Assembly (NCBI GenBank): GCA_964547525.1
Contig: CAZJOD010000004.1
Span: 1-61,968 of the forward strand
Source of the DNA: CAZJOD01 sp964547525
GTDB taxonomy: Bacteria; Bacillota; Clostridia; JAAYHZ01
Reading direction: 5' to 3'
DNA length: 61,968 nt
Part shown: positions 60,110-61,968 of the stretch, piece by piece
How positions within the stretch are numbered: position 1 is the first letter of the stretch
Layout: every line of letters starts with the position of its first letter
Notes under the pieces: model-generated
Told to the model about the DNA's origin: nothing
Seen by the model: the letters and a program-made list of their open reading frames with translations, nothing else
Database searches by the model: none
Position numbers and translations under genes: made by a program

Positions 60110-60388
60110 CTAATCCGCCTTTACCGATTCGCTTACCGGCTCATTATCGGTTTCTTTATCGCTAAGTCTATGAGATACCGTTTCAGGCTGTACGGCAGAC
60201 AGTATAATATGATCGCTATCGGTGAATATAACCGCTCTGGTTCTTCTTCCGTATGTTGCATCGATTAGCATGCCCCGTTCTTTTGCTTCTTGGATAATTC
60301 TTTTAATAGGAGCCGATTCCGGGCTGACAATTGCCACTAAACGTTCAGCCGATACCATATTACCGAACCCGATATTTATTAATTTCAT
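60110..60388 (-). CDS. remA: Extracellular matrix regulatory protein RemA family (DUF370)
   Basis: A 92-residue RemA: MKLINIGFGNMVSAERLVAIVSPESAPIKR is the family hallmark, followed by GMLIDATYGRRTRAVIFTDS. RemA forms ring-shaped DNA-binding assemblies and controls biofilm and osmoprotection genes in Bacillus. The C-terminus has an acidic tail (about 70-92) longer than in Bacillus. The ATG follows GGAGG by 5 nt; an upstream in-frame start was rejected. It precedes gmk by 2 nt. Confidence 0.93.
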   Translation of the reverse strand: MKLINIGFGNMVSAERLVAIVSPESAPIKRIIQEAKERGMLIDATYGRRTRAVIFTDSDHIILSAVQPETVSHRLSDKETDNEPVSESVKAD

Positions 60389-60472
60389 AAAAACCTCCAA
60401 TTCATTCATAAAAATAACTATTTTTACCTGTCCAGATTCATATTAAGGGATATTATACCGGTTTGAATTATA

Positions 60473-61351
60473 TTATTCAATATTTTGTAACTGTTCTCTT
60501 ATTTTTTCGAGTTCACTCTTCATTTCTACAACATGCTTGGTGATATTTAAATTATTAGCTTTAGCCCCCATAGTATTAATTTCTCTGTTCATCTCTTGAA
60601 CCAAGAAATCCATTTTTTTGCCTATAGAAACTTTGCTTTTTAAAAACATATTCAACTGTTCAATATGACTTTTTAATCTGACTATTTCTTCGTCTATACT
60701 GCATTTGTCCGCATATAAAGCTACTTCAGTAATAATTCTGCTTTCATCCAAAATATCAGATTGAGTAAACTCCTCTAATCGTTTCAATATTCTTTCTTTA
60801 TATTCCACAGGTACTACCGGCGCTATTTTCTCAACTTCATTTAAATTTCTTTTAATTTCATTGTTTTTATCTGCTATATCACCGGCAAGCTTCATACCTT
60901 CTTCGGACTTCATATTAAGTATTTTATTAATAGCATCATCTAATACTGAACATGCTATGTTTTGTAACTTTTCTTCATCTTTACCAATAGATTTCAATCT
61001 TATAACATCACCTGTCTTTACTATACCGGATACTGTTAAATCATTTTCAATTTTTAAGTAATCGCTTATGGCATCATATGCATCCTTATATATTTTTGCT
61101 AAATTTCTATCCACATATACTTCATAATTACCATCGGAATAACATTCATAATTTACAAATATTTCGATTTTACCTCTTGTAATTTTTTCCGATATCATGT
61201 TCTTGAATTTATCTTCCATATATTGAAATTGCCGAGGCATACGAACAGTAATATCCAGATATCTATGATTTACACTTTTTATTTCTATTTTAAAATAATG
61301 CCCTTCGATCACATTTTCACTTTTACCGTAACCTGTCATGCTTTTGATCAT
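60473..61351 (-). CDS. yicC: YicC-family endoribonuclease
   Basis: A 292-residue YicC/YloC protein. MIKSMTGYGKSENV opens the family, with IKSVNHRYLDITVRMPR and the late KMDFLVQEMNREINTMGAKANN block. YicC of E. coli and YloC of Bacillus are RNases that affect sRNA and mRNA decay. No strong Shine-Dalgarno is visible. It lies 23 nt after rsmE and heads the remA-gmk-rpoZ set. Confidence 0.95.
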   Translation of the reverse strand: MIKSMTGYGKSENVIEGHYFKIEIKSVNHRYLDITVRMPRQFQYMEDKFKNMISEKITRGKIEIFVNYECYSDGNYEVYVDRNLAKIYKDAYDAISDYLKIENDLTVSGIVKTGDVIRLKSIGKDEEKLQNIACSVLDDAINKILNMKSEEGMKLAGDIADKNNEIKRNLNEVEKIAPVVPVEYKERILKRLEEFTQSDILDESRIITEVALYADKCSIDEEIVRLKSHIEQLNMFLKSKVSIGKKMDFLVQEMNREINTMGAKANNLNITKHVVEMKSELEKIREQLQNIE

Positions 61352-61374
61352 CTTTTTACATTACCAACCGTTTC

Positions 61375-61968
61375 TTATATTTCATTCGCACAATACATAA
61401 TAATTCCCGCTACCACAGGAGCAACCGTTTCGGTTCTCAATATCCTTTTCCCCAATGATACTGATATAAAACCTTTATTCTCAGCATATTCTTTTTCACT
61501 GTATTCAAACCCGCCTTCAGGGCCTATAATAACAGCTATCTTTTTGTTTATTATATTTGATAAATCAACATCGTGTAACGATACTGTATGTTCCGATTCG
61601 TAACAAATAAGTTTAATGTCATAATCGGACATTCTATCCACAGCTCTGTTAAATTCAATAATATCCGTTACCAACGGTATTATACCCCGCTTACATTGTT
61701 TAGCAGCTTCTTCGGATATAGAATTCCATCTGACGGTTTTCTTATTTTCCGGCCTGGATACACACCTGACCGATAAAACCGGTACAATCTCACTAACTCC
61801 TAACTCAACACATTTTTGTATAACAGTACTTAGCTTATCACCTTTAGGAATGCATTGCATAATAGTAAGGTATATTAAAGGTTCGGTTTCATTAGCTCCT
61901 ATGTTATCGGTTATCGCTGTAATCGAATCGGAGTCTATTTTTGTAATATGCGCGTAATATACTGTTTT
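61375..61968 (-). CDS. rsmE: 16S rRNA (uracil-1498-N3)-methyltransferase RsmE, partial
   Basis: The C-terminal 197 codons of RsmE; the frame stays open to the window edge, so the N-terminus lies outside. The PUA-like domain's end and linker (EPLIYLTIMQCIPKGDK) precede the SPOUT fold with its SAM-binding knot: IAVIIGPEGGFEYSEKE and SLGKRILRTETVAPVVAG. It methylates U1498 in the 30S decoding centre. The internal Met at 61860 is not the true start. Confidence 0.95.
   Translation of the reverse strand, partial: KTVYYAHITKIDSDSITAITDNIGANETEPLIYLTIMQCIPKGDKLSTVIQKCVELGVSEIVPVLSVRCVSRPENKKTVRWNSISEEAAKQCKRGIIPLVTDIIEFNRAVDRMSDYDIKLICYESEHTVSLHDVDLSNIINKKIAVIIGPEGGFEYSEKEYAENKGFISVSLGKRILRTETVAPVVAGIIMYCANEI

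Overview
The window reads as chromosome of a low-GC, anaerobic, endospore-forming Clostridia member. The markers are sporulation and germination genes (spoIIR, cwlD, a GerMN protein, a spore-type GH18 protein, a CtpB-like S41 protease), the Clostridia-specific SCIFF-peptide maturase, an IspH-S1 fusion, remA, carD, pyruvate phosphate dikinase and an alpha2 glycyl-tRNA synthetase. Two runs of exactly 100 N (8040-8139 and 12326-12425) show a draft scaffold; one cuts lysS and hides about 130 codons. No prophage, insertion sequence, CRISPR array or defence island was seen. Species cannot be named from the sequence.

Layout. 0.3-2.6 kb: a lone sugar-type solute-binding lipoprotein and a chorismate mutase. 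2.7-6.5 kb (minus): rpmG-secE-nusG-rplK-rplA, then rplJ-rplL behind its own promoter and an L10 leader; rpoBC does not follow. 6.7-18.1 kb (minus): a degenerate J-domain membrane protein, lysS, greA (perfect promoter plus leader hairpin), guaB, spoIIR, pyrG, a CtpB-type protease, DUF1934, ddl and a flavin reductase. 18.3-21.5 kb: germination and envelope genes. 21.8-24.9 kb: an odd nanA-scfB-pfkB operon. 25.3-30.4 kb: a peptidoglycan-binding protein, RluA, a CAP protein and proS. 30.6-33.4 kb: ispF convergent with carD-yacL-ispD. 33.5-42.6 kb: a large GHL10-type lipoprotein, an ABC-F protein, cwlD, two unknowns, a DegT aminotransferase and a USP protein. 42.7-51.7 kb: tRNA-Phe-Gly-Cys, murD, tRNA-Leu, ispH-S1, plsC, cmk, a HutP-family gene, and murT-gatD on the plus strand. 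52-54.5 kb: tRNA-Gln and a two-gene envelope operon in which both genes are interrupted. 54.8 kb to the end: ppdK, glyQS, rpoZ-gmk-remA-yicC and a partial rsmE.

Most genes are housekeeping: translation and transcription (ribosomal proteins, NusG, GreA, omega, CarD, aminoacyl-tRNA synthetases), nucleotide supply (guaB, pyrG, gmk, cmk), isoprenoids (ispD, ispF, ispH) and wall synthesis and remodelling (murD, ddl, murT-gatD, cwlD). The points most worth following are: (1) a coiled-coil gene split at an in-phase A AAA AAG slippery heptamer, followed by a polysaccharide deacetylase gene split by one in-frame TGA; (2) seven copies of a dispersed palindromic repeat with MITE-like ends, one lying in the murT-gatD leader; (3) a SCIFF maturase without a neighbouring precursor, inside a sugar operon; (4) an intrinsic-terminator hairpin in the greA leader; (5) a roughly 300-nt structured rplJ leader. 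All functional assignments come from recognising motifs by eye; no database search was run.
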